Positions 36,230-49,126 are shown, counted from the first letter of the stretch. The stretch is DNA of 64,000 nt from Anticarsia gemmatalis (GCF_050436995.1 NC_134770.1:746501-810500), one strand, 5' to 3'. The notes: generated from the letters alone by a model not told the origin. Program-made: numbers and translations.

Positions 36230-36584
36230 ATTAGTTATAGACAATTACATGTGTCATTCAATATTTGACATATGAAACGCCATTCTTTCAAACATTACAC
36301 ATAATATCAAACTACCCACCAGTAGCTACAATAATTTGCATCAACTTAGCGTTGTAAGCAGTGACATCATCGTAAAAATAACGATAACATCGTAATTTGA
36401 GTTTGATGAGTCATAAGTGTTCTTGAACTCGCTTCTTGTAGGTAAGTACTATATAATATTATAGCGTTATGTATATAAAATAACTATGAACATTGAAAAG
36501 GTTCCCGGTTTTAACAGCACGTACCTAAATCTAACACTGTTTTAGAAATAATAGTAGGTAACGATTTATGGAGGAGCTGGTGGC

Positions 36585-37075
36585 TTTGTTAACATCCGCG
36601 CCGTTCGATCTCTGAGGTTACATTACGCTTGCCGCAGCTGTTCTGTGGATGGGTTACCATATTATACATAACGAGTTCCTCTGCGTTTCGGGAGGCACGT
36701 TAAATTTTGGGTCCCGGCTGTAACAGTAAGCAGAAGCTTGAAGGTTTGACAGTCTTACTGGAGGGTATCGTGTCATAACACAGGTAACGTTGTGGAGGCC
36801 CGATAGGCAGTCGTTCCATGTAAAATACTGTTATTCAGCTGGATCTGGTGAGATTGGGAGCTGACTCCAACATAGTTGAAAGAAAGGCTTCTGACTGCTG
36901 TTAACGAGTGTCAAAGATCTTTGGAAATGACCGCGACCCACAATTTAACGTGCCTTCCGAAACTTAAAGGAGCTCGTAATGTATAGGATGCGGTCACCCA
37001 TCCACAGAACAACCTCGGCAAGAGTAGCTTTACCTCAGAGATCGATCCGCGCGGCTGTCATTAACTAAGCCACGA
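36585..37075. repeat. Inverted pair of 5S-derived SINE type II
   Basis: 36585-36886 is a plus-strand copy with a 5S-like head (TGTTCTGTGGATGGGTTACC) and the full tail. 36887-37075 is a minus-strand copy lacking its tail, ending at its own head (GATCGATCCGCGCGGCTGTC). Together they form a large fold-back of about 490 bp. Confidence 0.65.
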
Positions 37076-37355
37076 GAGATTTTTATGCTATAGTACCTAG
37101 TTAGCTCCTCAAGTTAGTAATAACTATAATAGTTAAATAGGTAGGTGTTTAATTGATTATATCATTAGTTCCAGTTGCATTCAGCTGCAGTAGAGGCGCG
37201 GTCGCTACGCCCAAACACTGCAGGCCGCGAGACTTCTACATGCAGGTACGGATCCGACACGATTCTCTTCTAATTAATAATTTAACAATAATGTACATGA
37301 TGAATCATTTTTCATGTAATTTTTATAACATTCTGGTCAAAGATAGTAGAAGACC

Positions 37356-37856
37356 TTTTTTTTTTTTTTTTTTTTACTTGGTTAATGCATGAAATTGCAT
37401 CCCCAACGCCCGGGGGAGCGCTGGGGTATGTGGGGCTCTCCGAACCAGAAGGGCAAGGCCTACCCACTAAACCACCAAGGTGTTGCCTCCTCGCCGCTTA
37501 GTGCCGAGGCCACGGGAACGCCTTTAGGCACACATCCGCGGCCCCGACGCGGCCGTCCACAATGTGGACTCCTCCACAGTGTGGGACGACACCCCAACAC
37601 ACGGGTGCCGTCCCCCCACATGCCCCCTAGTGCAGTGGCCGGAAAACTCCCCCGAGTTCGCCAGCCAGGGGGCCTTCGGAAGCCGGGACAGGCCACGCGC
37701 AGATGCGCAGCATGTCCCGGCCGCCGGCGGCGGAAAGGTGTGTAGGCCGCCACCTCCTCGTCGACCAACGAGCCCGAGAGTGGTAGTCTGCCCACTCCCA
37801 GGCCCTGCGGTCCCACCACCAGCCGCCATGGGTTAAGAGCCGGGTCCGACCGCCCG
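37356..37856 (-). mobile_element. 5'-truncated LINE with perfect 17-bp target duplication
   Basis: 501 bp of very GC-rich sequence starting with T20, which is a poly(A) tail on the minus strand. AAAGATAGTAGAAGACC flanks it exactly at 37339-37355 and 37857-37873. Tail plus long duplication is diagnostic of target-primed reverse transcription. Overlapping open frames on both strands (up to 140 codons) reflect GC content rather than genes. LINE clade not determined. Confidence 0.85.
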
Positions 37857-37873
37857 AAAGATAGTAGAAGACC

Positions 37874-39392
37874 TGGGACCAAAAGTAAGCTTTTTTTAAA
37901 AATTAATTTCTAATCGACTATAGTAAAGGTAAGGTGGGGTAACTTTAAAATATGCTAGTTAAGCCACATAGAACTGTTACAAAAAATTACGAAGTGGCAC
38001 AATAGTTAAGGTGAGCCGAGCCAGTGTTGTTGCAACATTCGACTACCGCAGAAAAAATTAAGTCAAAGTCAACCCTTCCCCTTGCCCTTCTGGTGCATTC
38101 AACTGAAGCACACCATAGAAAATACGACTCCCACGACCATCATAGCTACTAACATTCTCAAAATTCAGCAAGCTCAAACACTTATCTAGAAAGCCATCGT
38201 ATCGTATGCACTAAATTTGTGAAATTCAGGTAAAACATTAAAGTAATTGGTATCGGGTATGAGGCGGGCGCGGCCGGGATTAATAACTAGCTCTTATCTA
38301 CACTAATATAACTAATAGATCAAAGATATAACTTGTAATTAGTTACAGGATATTGGTGTGACCTGATTTATTACAATATCAACTTATTAACTGAAAAATA
38401 CTTACATACATAGTATCTCGCCTGTTATTCCCGAGGATGAAGGCAGAGGTGCAAGAAATACACCCACATTTTGTCGTTTTTTTGTCGTAAAATGTTACTT
38501 CTATGTAATAGGAAACTAACCTATGTATAATTAGGTAATAATTTATCCGATATTGTTCTATCCGAGCTGGGAGCTAATAATTTTCGACATATTCAACATT
38601 CTACACATAATATTTACAAATTACACACTAAAACCTTTCGCGAAAGTTGTTCTATCCGATCAGTTTTTAAGTTTATCGCAAAGATACAAACTCGGTGTGG
38701 AGGATTTATTTTTATATTTTGTAGTGATAGTGACGTAAAAGACGCTTAACGAATCTACACGACAGATGAATTAAGTAGTACAAAGGGTATTATAAAAACG
38801 TTGACAATTATTATATTCAGACATTATGTATTGCTAGTTTTTCCAATCTACGTATATAGTGTATTACTTCATTGCTTCTTGCTACGAATATATAGAGAGA
38901 GTACAATTTAATTTATGCAACAATTTTCCCAAACAAAAAAGCCTTGGAACCAACGCGCTGCCCAAGTTTGGGGGCTAATATTTATTGCGTATTTTTCATG
39001 AATGTAATTGAGCAATAGAACATCAATACTACATGTGTTTCGTACCTTCAAGGGCACGGCCGTGGCAGTAATAGCCGGCTTGCGGCTTACATTGTTATTA
39101 GACCGGCTTAATGGGCTTATTACACCTATTAGTGTTTTAGGGGTAGTTCGATTAGCATGGCCATTGGTCAGTTATGGGAGAATGGAAAAAGATCTTCGTA
39201 ATTTCTGACTATTACTGACAAACTTGAGAGCTTCTGGTCTCTATGGTCGGCCAAGTAGTTGAGACACGAAGTCCTAGGTTCGATTTCGGGAAAATTCCTA
39301 GTGGAGTATTATCAGTATTAATCCGGTATTTTCAAACTATCTCCGTATTACGATGCCTCGATAATATAACAAAGCCGCAGAGGTATAAAGTT
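37874..39392. other. Intergenic, no gene seen
   Basis: No supported exon. The open frames near 38553 and 39008 lack context. 39225-39320 has a tRNA-like B box (CCTAGGTTCGATTTCGGG) and may be a degraded SINE. Confidence 0.45.
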
Positions 39393-39601
39393 AGTCCTAC
39401 TATAATGTTATAAATGCGAAAGTTTGTGAGAATGTATGGATGTTTGTTACTCTTTCACGCAAATACTACTGAACCGATTACGATGAAATTTGATATGTAG
39501 GTAGCTCAAGATAGAGACAACACATAGGCTTCTTTCTATCCCGGAGTTTTCGATTTACATGGGAAAGATTTCCACGCGGACGTAGCCGCGGGCGGCCTCA
39601 C
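39393..39601 (-). repeat. Interspersed repeat family C, copy 4
   Basis: Minus-strand copy: 3' end TATAATGTTATAAATGCGAA on the left, GACGTAGCCGCGGGCGGCCT on the right. It carries the family's GTTTGTTACTCTTTCACGCA. Confidence 0.7.
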
Positions 39602-40322
39602 AAAAAACATATTTTGTAAAAGTGGTTAAAGTCGGTATTATTTGACGTCACTCGGTCCTCACAGGGCTAAAAGGTTACAGCTGGTAACAAGTAAGTCTGG
39701 TGTTCATCCTTCAGTGCCAAGGTTCTCCGACTGACCCTGGCCGCGACAATTACATAAGTTATACCTACATTTATTTGTGAGTTAAATGTTTTGGAGTATG
39801 ATTTGTACTGTTCGTGAACTCTCGGCTGTTTTCGGGTATCATCGTAAGTGTCATGAAAGATGTGTCTGTTGAGATTGAAACGGGTTTTAAGCGTTTCAAA
39901 AGTTGCTTGGTCTAAATCTAGCTTACTAGACGGGTGCCGATAAGTTTTGAGAACAAAAAAATAGTAGCAGGATGAATTCTTCTTAAAAAATATAGACAGT
40001 TATAAATATATACAATCAACTGCTTTAATTAAGTTACAGATTAACCCCCTTTTTGTATACTTATTTAGATAGGTAGGTACTATGACTTGAAATAGGAATT
40101 AGAAAAAAGAATACCACGATTAAACGGCATAAACAACTCAAATTATTTATTGCATGGGAAAGATGATTTTGATATCTATTTATATTACATGGGTGGCTTT
40201 ATCTATTGGATAAGTCAAAGATAAAATTATAAAAATAAGGCACAAAAAAAAGTTTGTATCAATTGTCTATGAACTCTACGAATATGTTTAAATTTTGCCA
40301 TAGACATACGGTATCATTAATA

Positions 40323-40474
40323 GGGTAGTTGGCTACCAGTCAAATCAGCTACTCTTTATGAAATGTCAAAAACACATTTTAGTATAGAAAAACGACGTAG
40401 TGACGTCACTATATTATATTTTCGTTGTGGTATCAAATAGTTTAATAGTTTTTCGTTAACCCAGTCAACTACCC
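40323..40474. mobile_element. TIR MITE with CRE palindrome, copy 2
   Basis: 152 bp. Starts GGGTAGTTGGCTACCAGTCA and ends CCCAGTCAACTACCC, its inverted repeat. The centre carries TAGTGACGTCACTA (40398-40411), a 14-bp perfect palindrome containing a CRE. Confidence 0.65.
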
Positions 40475-43388
40475 AATCAGACTTAAAACGTTAAAGTGAA
40501 TATCTATTTTAACGGCTTGAATAGTATTCGTTTTATTCACCCCCAGACAGTTTAAGGTGAATAGTAGCGTTCACGGTAAATCACAGATTTGCAAATTAGA
40601 TGCCACCACGCTCCATCGTGAGTGGTGAGCAACGACGGACCTACACTACCTATGTTTCTAACTACTTTATATATGAAATTAACACTTAAAAACCTGTATT
40701 ATTGTATAATAAGATGAACACAAAAAATATCTATGATACTGTAAAACTAACGTCTATAAATATGTCTGTATTTTTAAAAATAAATGTGCCCTCAATAGAC
40801 CGTCTGATCTACTTTTTTGTACTAGGCATCCAAGGTCATACCTTTGCGTAAAAAATGTTACAACACGATACTTAACCTAATTTCGATGTGTTTTACCGGA
40901 TAGTATTCATACCTCATATACTAACATGACATCGAGACCTCGAGCGGCGCCAATAACATTAAAATCCGGCTACCGAACGCACCTAGGCGTAATTAAAAAA
41001 CAAAATTATTCCACCCTACGTGATTAACAGCACACCCCCATGGCCCGCCACCACCGACAACCCCCCCTTTTTCTTCACACAATGGTCAGTTGTAACACAA
41101 CTGCCTTGCAAGACATATCGTAGCCTTAGAAACTAGAAACAAAACAATAATAAACAACCATTTTTTAACAAAAATATAGCAAAATTCCAATCAATTATAA
41201 AACTACAGTGTTCTTTAATATAAAATGTGTTATTTATAGTTTTAAAAGTGATTAAATAATGCTAATATTATTCGCCATGGCCAAGAAACTGAAATATAAC
41301 CTTCGTACGTTTTTTCACAAGGAAACAATATATAATCTGTTCTATTAGCCGTGTGTGTGGAATTAAAATTCAAAAATGACAGTTACATTACATTTTCGCG
41401 CCAGAAAATTAAAAATGGTGGCAATTTATGTTGTGTATTATGTGTTTAAAATAAAATTGAAATGATGACGTTTGGGATGTGTGTATTTAAGAAATATTAG
41501 GCAAAATGTGAACTTGTTACTTTGGATAATTGTTTTGTAATTTCGGTAAACAATAAAAGTGTGTGATTGTGTGAATATTTATTGGATTTGAATCGTATAA
41601 TAAGTAAGTATTTTTATCAATCCATTTCTGCACTAAACAAAAAACAAACGCACATAGATTATCTATTTTGAAAATCTACATAAATAAAAATTATAACCGA
41701 AATGTATGTATAACGCGTATAACTTTTGAACAACTAAACTAAATTGGATAATAATTTTTATAATATGTTTGTAATTGTCGGGACAAGGATTGAATAAATA
41801 AAATGGATTCAACGGGATACAATAAATTGTACTACACCCGGACGAAGGACTAGTCCGTATTTTGATAAAATCGTTTATAATATCGAAAAAAATACGAAAA
41901 TAAGGTCAGCAATTCTATAATTCAGTATAATCTTAGTTTATTTTTACACAAACTAGTACGGTTCGAGTTAAGAAAGTAGGTTCCTGAGGCCTATGAACTC
42001 TCGCATATAAACGGCTATTTAATAAGTGTTAAATATTTCTCGACACACTTCTTAATTAATTAATTGTATGCTTGGACTTAATTATTTTACTTTGGCTTAG
42101 TTTTCACTTGTAGAACCTATGGAAACTGTTATTAATGGGTAAAACAGCTATTGGTTCTAATGTCATCATGAAAAGGAAATGATGAATCAGTATAATCAAA
42201 CTACAAGACAGATTTTTGAACAAACATTTCTTTTGCGCAAAATTCTCCAAATGTAATTGACATAATGTCAAGATTATTAATCAAATTATTTTTCCAGACT
42301 ATTGAAAAATCTACTATATTGTTATCATGGGTCGTAATGAATCTAAGCTACTTGAACAGTGGGGTGGGGTGTGGGCCAAGGCCTAACATATCTCTTATCC
42401 CGGGAAAAGACCCTAAGTCTAGAAGTGGGACAGTCTGTAATATAAATAACATGCTACTATGGAAATAAAAGCGCTAAATCACTTAAATTATTTCTTCATA
42501 CATAAATATCTTTCATTCCCATGATATTGTTTGAGTACAACGCTACTAATATTTTAAATGCAAAACTAAGTCTATCTGTTTCTTACTTATTCATTATGTT
42601 TAATAATGAATAAGATATGCTATGATAATGCTTTCCTGAATGCTGTGCGTTAGATTATAATCCTGGAAAGGACATGAGCAAAAGCAAGCGTTATTGATCA
42701 CCCATCTATTAGCTAGCCGTACTATATTGCTTTGCATGTCAAGTAGCATGAAAAAGACACACAAAATGTGGGTAGAAACAAACGTTATCTTCGTATTTTT
42801 GGTCTTCTTAAATGTTTTCGGTTACCCATCTAATGGCTAACCTTACTAAAGGTTGTTTTACCTTACCGACCAGTGACTGCATTATACGTAACCGTAATTT
42901 AAAGGTATTATCATAATTAACTCGGTTAGATATCGCGAGTAAATACAAAGACGTCCTTGGGACAATTCAAATTGTTACTAACTTTATATTAAAGCATTTA
43001 GACTAGCTTTTATAAGTTTACAGACTTTACCATTTCACAGTTTGTTTTAAAGTTAAAAGTTTGTACCTATTAATGACACAACACTATTAGAGACTATTTA
43101 TTAACCGACTTCATGAAAAAGAAGCCTACTTTCAGTTCGTCTGCATTTTTTTTCTTTGTTACCCCATAACTTTTTATTAACATGACCGATCTGATAATTT
43201 TTGAAACTTTGAAAACGTAACAGACCTTTTCTTCTTTATAGTTCAACTACCAAGATGTGAATTAGGTACCTATTATATCTTTTCCCCTCAAACATTCCTT
43301 CGGTTCCGCCTTTGAGCCAATTGCGCCAAAAACTAAAAATAGGCATTTTTCTTTTTTTTTTATTCAAACTTGAAGGTGCTTCATTCAT
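40475..43388. other. Intergenic, no gene seen
   Basis: No supported gene. Degraded 5S-SINE heads occur near 42690-42725 and 42830-42890 (GGTTACCCATCTAATGGCTA). 43095-43215 resembles a common lepidopteran repeat (TTAACCGACTTCATGAAAAA), also seen near 14100, 28375 and 52205. A 23-codon ATG frame near 41277 has no support. Confidence 0.45.
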
Positions 43389-43389
43389 T

Positions 43390-44957
43390 CATCGTATTAG
43401 TAACCATCAACCAAGTGACAAAGTTGGCTAGGCTGCTCAAAAGCCTTTGAGGAGCGAGTGAAGATAATAAAAACATAGTTCCAACTTTTAAGGCCCGAGC
43501 ATAAGCCCCATAATGTATAAACTACAAACCATTTCTTCAGAAACTTAATTTTCTTGCTAAATAACCAAATTCATACATCTCGTTCACAAGCTTGTTCGTT
43601 GTAACCAACAAGCTGACCTTGTGGAAGGACAAATGCTTAAGATTTCTGCTTGTAACCCAAAGAGGTTGTTGTGAGTCGATACAAGTACGAAGTAATTGAC
43701 CTTCGGAGGAATTCGCCTACGAATTCGATACAGGAAATTATATTTATTGGCTTTTTTTTCGGCAATTAGGTCACTTTATACTGCGGATTCGCCTCCTTCG
43801 GGGTAGAATTTCCGAAAATCTAATCTTAATGCTACCCTACGCTATTTCGGGATCATACATGATAAATTTCAGCTCCTTGCATTCTGTAGTTTCGGCTGTG
43901 TATTGTCTGTCTGTCAGTCATTCAATCTTTCAGTATCGAAAGAGTTTTACTCTCAAAACACAAATAACTTTTACGTTTACTTTTTTTGAATTTTTACGTT
44001 TAAAAATAAAGCCTAATATTTGAAAGGCTTTAATAAAAAACCGCACGATGTTCATTGTATGGTGGTAGGTATTAGTAGGTAAAAATAATTAGTTAAGTTG
44101 GCAAGTAGCAAGCTGGCTGTCAATGTTGCCGCGTTGCTGTGTTGCCGTGCCCTTGATGCGTTTTAGCTTACTGTAGACCTGTAGACGACACTGTTGCTTT
44201 ATTAATTGTAATTATAAGTCCTTAAGAACCTTAAAGATAAGTTTAATCCCCTGAAAAGAGATTTTCTTGTCACCTGTGTTTTTTTATGTTTGTTATCTCC
44301 GAACTTGCGCGGGCGTTGAAAACGGTTTTGAACACACATAAAAGTTCAAAGCTACTCTAAATGTGTTGTGCTTTTAATCTCAATTTTTTCGATGTTACGA
44401 AGGCTTTTTATAACTAGCAAAAGTCCCCCGAAAAGAAAATTTCACAAAATGTTGAACCATTTTATTAAACTTTTCAAAAAACCATCATAATACTCTCATA
44501 TTAAAGTATTTTTATCTTAACAAACTACTTTAAAAATAAATCGGGGCCCTCCGCGACGGGGTGTCGGGGATCGTCGTACTTAGGGAATAACCCATATCAC
44601 ATACTAAACAATTAATATAAAGTTAGTTATCTACCTAAAAAGATAGTTAGTAAAAGTACACAAACACAATAAAAGAAAATTGCCTGCCACCTTTGGCATC
44701 GATTTGACGTGGAACAACTATGAACGGAGAATAAACACCGCAAAGACGGAACACGCTCGGCAACCACCAAACCACTAGGCGGCAGCGGGGGTGGTAATTA
44801 TTGCCAGTTCATCAGAACACCTGTTCACCTAAACGGAAGACTTGATGCCTTTTTGAAGCATTCGTTTATTAGCAAATAGATACCTACTAGTTTTTTTTAA
44901 TCTTGGTGACAATTTTTTTTAGAATGTGTTGTTTTTTTTTTAATAACTGAGAATAAT
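43390..44957. other. Intergenic with repeat scraps
   Basis: 43390-43460 is a tail scrap of the type I 5S-SINE. 43885-43930 holds the family G core TAGTTTCGGCTGTGTATTGT. Nothing else recognised. Confidence 0.45.
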
Positions 44958-44958
44958 T

Positions 44959-45196
44959 GAGGCGCTCTTAGCCAGTTGCGCTCACCGGTCGGACAGTGGG
45001 TTAAGCAACCCTTGGTGCGGTCAATCTATAGATGGGTGACCGCATAGTGGTATTTGAACTGAGCGTCTGCGTGCTTCGGAGGGCACGTAATTAGTCGGCC
45101 CCGGTTGTTGTCTACTAAGATGACAGTCGTTAAGCCATGTCAAAGGTCTTTCGGGCGGCTTGAACAACTTTGACACTGCGTTGACAACTAACCATA
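44959..45196 (+). repeat. 5S rRNA-derived SINE type I, copy 3
   Basis: Plus-strand copy in 5S order: CGCTCACCGGTC, GGGTTAAGCAACC, then ATAGATGGGTGACCGC, and the family tail CGGGCGGCTTGAACAACTTT through CAACTAACCATA. The clearest copy for comparison with 5S rRNA. Confidence 0.78.
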
Positions 45197-45490
45197 TGTC
45201 AGAATAGAGAATCCAATAACTAGAGATTTTTTGTCCACATAAATACAGTATGTACAATGTACATACGTACATATTATATAAAATCAAGCCTTTTTTCCAT
45301 TAAGGTTGCCCAAGAAAGTGCCGTTTCTTTATTTTTGCAAAAAACACCATTATTAAATTACCCAGAAGCTAGTACATACTACTAAACCTCCAATATATTT
45401 AATACTCCTCACCCATTGTCCCAGTTTCGCACAGGTTATTAAAACCGTTCTTGAAGAGACGTGGATGATTAATGATTGTTCAATACATGA

Positions 45491-45550
45491 TGACGGGCGG
45501 GCGTGACGCCGCATGACGCGTGACGTCTGACGCGTGACGCGTGACGGGTG
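45491..45550. repeat. TGACGCG minisatellite
   Basis: A run of about seven 7-bp units, mostly TGACGCG with variants TGACGCC, TGACGTC and TGACGGG, in otherwise AT-rich DNA. High CpG density. Confidence 0.7.
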
Positions 45551-45870
45551 AAACTCCTTGTTTCACCCCAACGTTCGCTGTTTCATCCTGACTAACATGT
45601 TGTTGAGGGTTGTTTCATAGATAGGGGTAGATTAGAATAATTCAAGTAGGATTGTAGAGAAGCTTTTCTTTAAGGCTTACGCAATTTGTAATTAGGACTG
45701 TTAATCTCCGAGTATAGGTGCCTGTCCGACAGAAAATATATGCTATGCAGATTTGTTACGAAGATGTAATAACTATGCTATATCATCTCCGGTGGAAAGG
45801 TACCCTTACTCGGTGATTGAAATTCATACTAATCTATACTTATATATTATACTTATACTTATATACTTAT

Positions 45871-46112
45871 AATATAATAAAGCTGAAGAGTTTGTTTGTT
45901 TGTTTGAACGCGCTAATCTCAAGAACTACTGGTCCGATTTGAAAAATTCTTTCAGTGTTAGATAGCCCATTTATCGAGGAAGGCTATAGGCTATATAACA
46001 TCACGCTACGGTCATTAGGAGCAGAGTAGCAGTAAAAAATGTTACAATAACGGGGAAAAATTTGACCCATTCTCTCTTATGTGACGCAAGCGAAGTTGCG
46101 CGGGTCAGCTAG
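45871..46112 (-). repeat. Interspersed repeat family B, copy 3
   Basis: Minus-strand copy with the tail AATATAATAAAGCTGAAGAG and (GTTT)n on the left, and AAGTTGCGCGGGTCAGCTAG on the right. Confidence 0.72.
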
Positions 46113-47525
46113 TTATCCATATTTCTACTAATATTTTAGATGCAAAAGTTGCTTAGTCTACCCGTTGCATGGCCACATCGCGAAACTATATTTTATGAAA
46201 TCATTTAAATATTAGTCGGTTAAAAATATTGATCCTATCCTCTACGTTTTACGTTGCTGCAAAAAGCAACCCTTTTGGGCCAGAAATGGGCATGAAAGTA
46301 GTATTAGATAAATATAATTTTGCTATATTACGCCTATTTAAAACATTATTAGTTCGTTAACCCGCATTCCCTCATCGTTTAAAAGCATGAAATTGCATGT
46401 GGATAATAAAATTTTGGCGTACAGTAAAAATAATTGGTGTACAGTTAATAGTGCAGGTCGTTCCAGTATGCTAGGATCGCTAAGTATTTAATTCCTAGCT
46501 GCAGTTTCGGCTACGACGTTAGTAAACGTGAAATAATTATAAAAATATAGTAAGTAGTTATTTTTTGCTACACCACTATACACTATGCGTAATTTTGCAA
46601 AAATGTAGGTCATCTTAGTCCCCGGGTCTTCAACTAGCCCCATTCTATTCTACTTCAAACGGGAATAACTATACTAACATTAAACATTCATGGATTGATC
46701 AAACTCAAAAATCTGTCTGTCTGTGACTGTTTCACGTTAAAACCACTGAACTTTTTCTTGAAGAAAATATCCATTATACAGTAGACAATAAGGCCTCACA
46801 CATACTACTTTTAATTCTAACTCTATAGAGCTTAAATAGGGGATGAAACTTTGTAAGCAATTAGAACCGCTCAAGTCAGATTTAGGGGTCAAAACCCTTT
46901 ATCAAATGTTTTACATTTAAACGATGTTACTCATCACTCACCGGTCAATTCATCCCCATAAAACCTCAATCACACTCGCGAAAATCATTTCCACCCATCA
47001 GAGGTTAATTACATCGAATGACTTGCTGACTCAGCCTTCAGTGAGTCACTGAACTTGATACGTCACTAGTACCGTCAGCAGAAAAACAATGATATATTGT
47101 GCTTATTTTATTTTAGAGGTTAGAGGTCAATCTAGTGTCAGAGTTGTTTAAAGCAGCTGAAAGCTTTTGACGTGGCTTGAGGACTGTTGTCTTAGAAAAC
47201 CTTATTTCCTGATCGTATGGTTAGTGTTAAAGTTGTTCAAGTCGCGCGAAGGCTTTTGACTTGGCTTTACGGCTGTTATCTTATTTGACGATATTTAACT
47301 TGTCATCACGAAAGCGCAACACACCAAAGCCGCCGCTGACACAGCCTTCCGACCTAAGTCAGCAGCTTTTTGTTCGAGGCCTACGTACCTACAACAACCA
47401 CTTATGTGGACAATTGGCCGACAAAATGTTGCTGGCATAGATCGGCAGGTGAGCGACTTAGGTGAATGTCCACGCTAAGGTTGTTTAACCCACTGATCGT
47501 TTACCGACTGGTGACTGCAATAAGC
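46113..47525. other. Intergenic with 5S-SINE fragments
   Basis: Two tandem tail fragments of the type I SINE at about 47118-47205 and 47216-47290, and a head fragment near 47455-47520. Otherwise no gene or RNA recognised. Confidence 0.5.
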
Positions 47526-47648
47526 TAATCCCCGGTCTCTGAGGTACATTTAGCGGTAGTTTATCTATTCAATAGCGTATATACTCATGTAAAAAAACCG
47601 GTTGAATAGATAAATTACTGCAAAATGAACCCCAGAAACCGGGGGTTA
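47526..47648. mobile_element. Fold-back MITE, copy 3
   Basis: Left arm CCCCGGTCTCTGAGGTACAT and TAGCGGTAGTTTATCTATTC; right arm GAATAGATAAATTACTGCAA and CCCAGAAACCGGGGGT. TA on both sides. Confidence 0.8.
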
Positions 47649-48766
47649 GTGCTCCTCTTTCTTATTCCTTGACTGAGATTGAGTTGTTTTTATAAAGATC
47701 TTGTGATGTATAATTTGTGAAAATGCACGCAAAGTTTTAAGTAATTACTTGTTGTTTTTTTATGCATTAGGCTTTAACAGAATATACGAGCATGAGTCAG
47801 TAGAAAATATTAAAAAAATGTAATTATACCGTCGCGATAAACAATCGCTGGTAAGATGTTGAAGAACTATGTTTGATGATTGATAAGTTCATATTCACAA
47901 AATGATTAAACAGTTTTTCGTTAACTATAAGTGCATTGTAATGACCTTAGCCTCGTACATTAACTTTCTTAATTCTTTGGACTTGGTCAGGTTACTCGTA
48001 GGTTTACGCTTCATATCCAAGTCATATACATAAATACGATTTGCAATCTTTAGAAGTAAAAAAAATACTCTTACAAGATAGCAATTTTAATTGTACTCAC
48101 AAAATATCCAGCGTCCGTCAAACCGTCTAACAAAGATACTAGATTCTATGTTATGCCTACAATTAAGGGCTAACCAATCTTAGAAATAATGTCATATATC
48201 ATTAATTATGTTCTGTATTTATTTGAATGGATAAAATTAAGCAATATTGTGCAAAATTGCAATTAGTCTGTTGTCGGTACTTGTATCGTAGAGGATCGAT
48301 AACACGTGCTCGAGTGCCGCACCGATGCACTTATAAACATCCCACTATTGGACATCGAGCACATTACTTACTGGGTTACTCGGAATGTAGTGGGAAGATT
48401 ACGAAGCATTCTTACATTTCAATATTTTACTGAGATTATAACAAGAAACATTTAAGGTAACATTTAGTCTGCTTTTTCGTTATTTTCGGTGTTTGTATTG
48501 ATACTACAGATACTTTTTAAGAAAAGTCGATGTAATAGTCAAGAAACATATTTATTTCGTGGGATTCTGCACATGAGAGCTTCTGATAACCCGTTTTATC
48601 TGTCTTAGAAAGAGTTTCTTGCTCAAATAACCCTATTTACTGGATATTTTGTTGTTCTATTTCGCTCATAGAATAAACTAGTTTCTGTCCATCGTCTAAG
48701 TAAGAACCCCGAGATAAAAAGTAACATGTATACATACACATACATATTATAAACTATCTGCGTTGT
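47649..48766. other. Intergenic, no gene seen
   Basis: No supported gene. A CpG-bearing segment at 48280-48370 (CGATAACACGTGCTCGAGTG) breaks the AT-rich background, but I could not assign it. Confidence 0.45.
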
Positions 48767-49124
48767 TATCCCTTTCTGAGTACATTAAACGGTGGTTTAT
48801 CTATTTAATAGCGTTTTTTTTAGTTAAACGCTCTTGAATAATAATATAATATAATATTGTTGGACAACTCACACATGGTCATCTGATTCCAAAATAAGCA
48901 GAGCTTGTACTAGTTATGGTAACCAGACAACTGATAAACATACTTATATAGATAAATTAATACAAATACTCGTGTTCATCGCCCAAATATTTGTCCTGGG
49001 TGGGATTCGAATCCGCCACACGCGGCGCTACGGTTATTGCGGCGAGGTCCACGAGGACGACTGCGCCAAACGTGCAGTTACAATAGATAAACTACCGCTA
49101 AATGTACCTCAGAAACCGAAGGTT
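48767..49124. mobile_element. Fold-back MITE, copy 4, split by a SINE
   Basis: Left arm 48772-48820 (TTCTGAGTACATTAAACGGT) and the first bases of the right arm (AAACGCTCTTGAATA) are followed by a family D SINE. The right arm then resumes at 49083 with ATAGATAAACTACCGCTAAA. Confidence 0.75.
48848..49080 (-). repeat. tRNA-derived SINE family D, copy 2
   Basis: Minus-strand copy. The B box region reads GGCGGATTCGAATCCCACCC on the minus strand, with the A box (TTTGGCGCAGTCGTCC) upstream. It lies inside fold-back copy 4, so it is the younger insertion. Confidence 0.8.
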
Positions 49125-49126
49125 AC

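Noticed and set aside
37389..37882. Overlapping open frames of 90-140 codons on both strands
   Set aside because: They lie entirely inside a GC-rich 5'-truncated LINE and reflect the scarcity of stops in GC-rich DNA.
41277..41350. 23-codon frame MAKKLKYNLR with good ATG context
   Set aside because: Too short, ends quickly, and there is no neighbouring exon.
44959..45196. A genuine 5S rRNA gene
   Set aside because: Only part of 5S is matched, with many changes, and it is fused to a SINE tail that recurs elsewhere.
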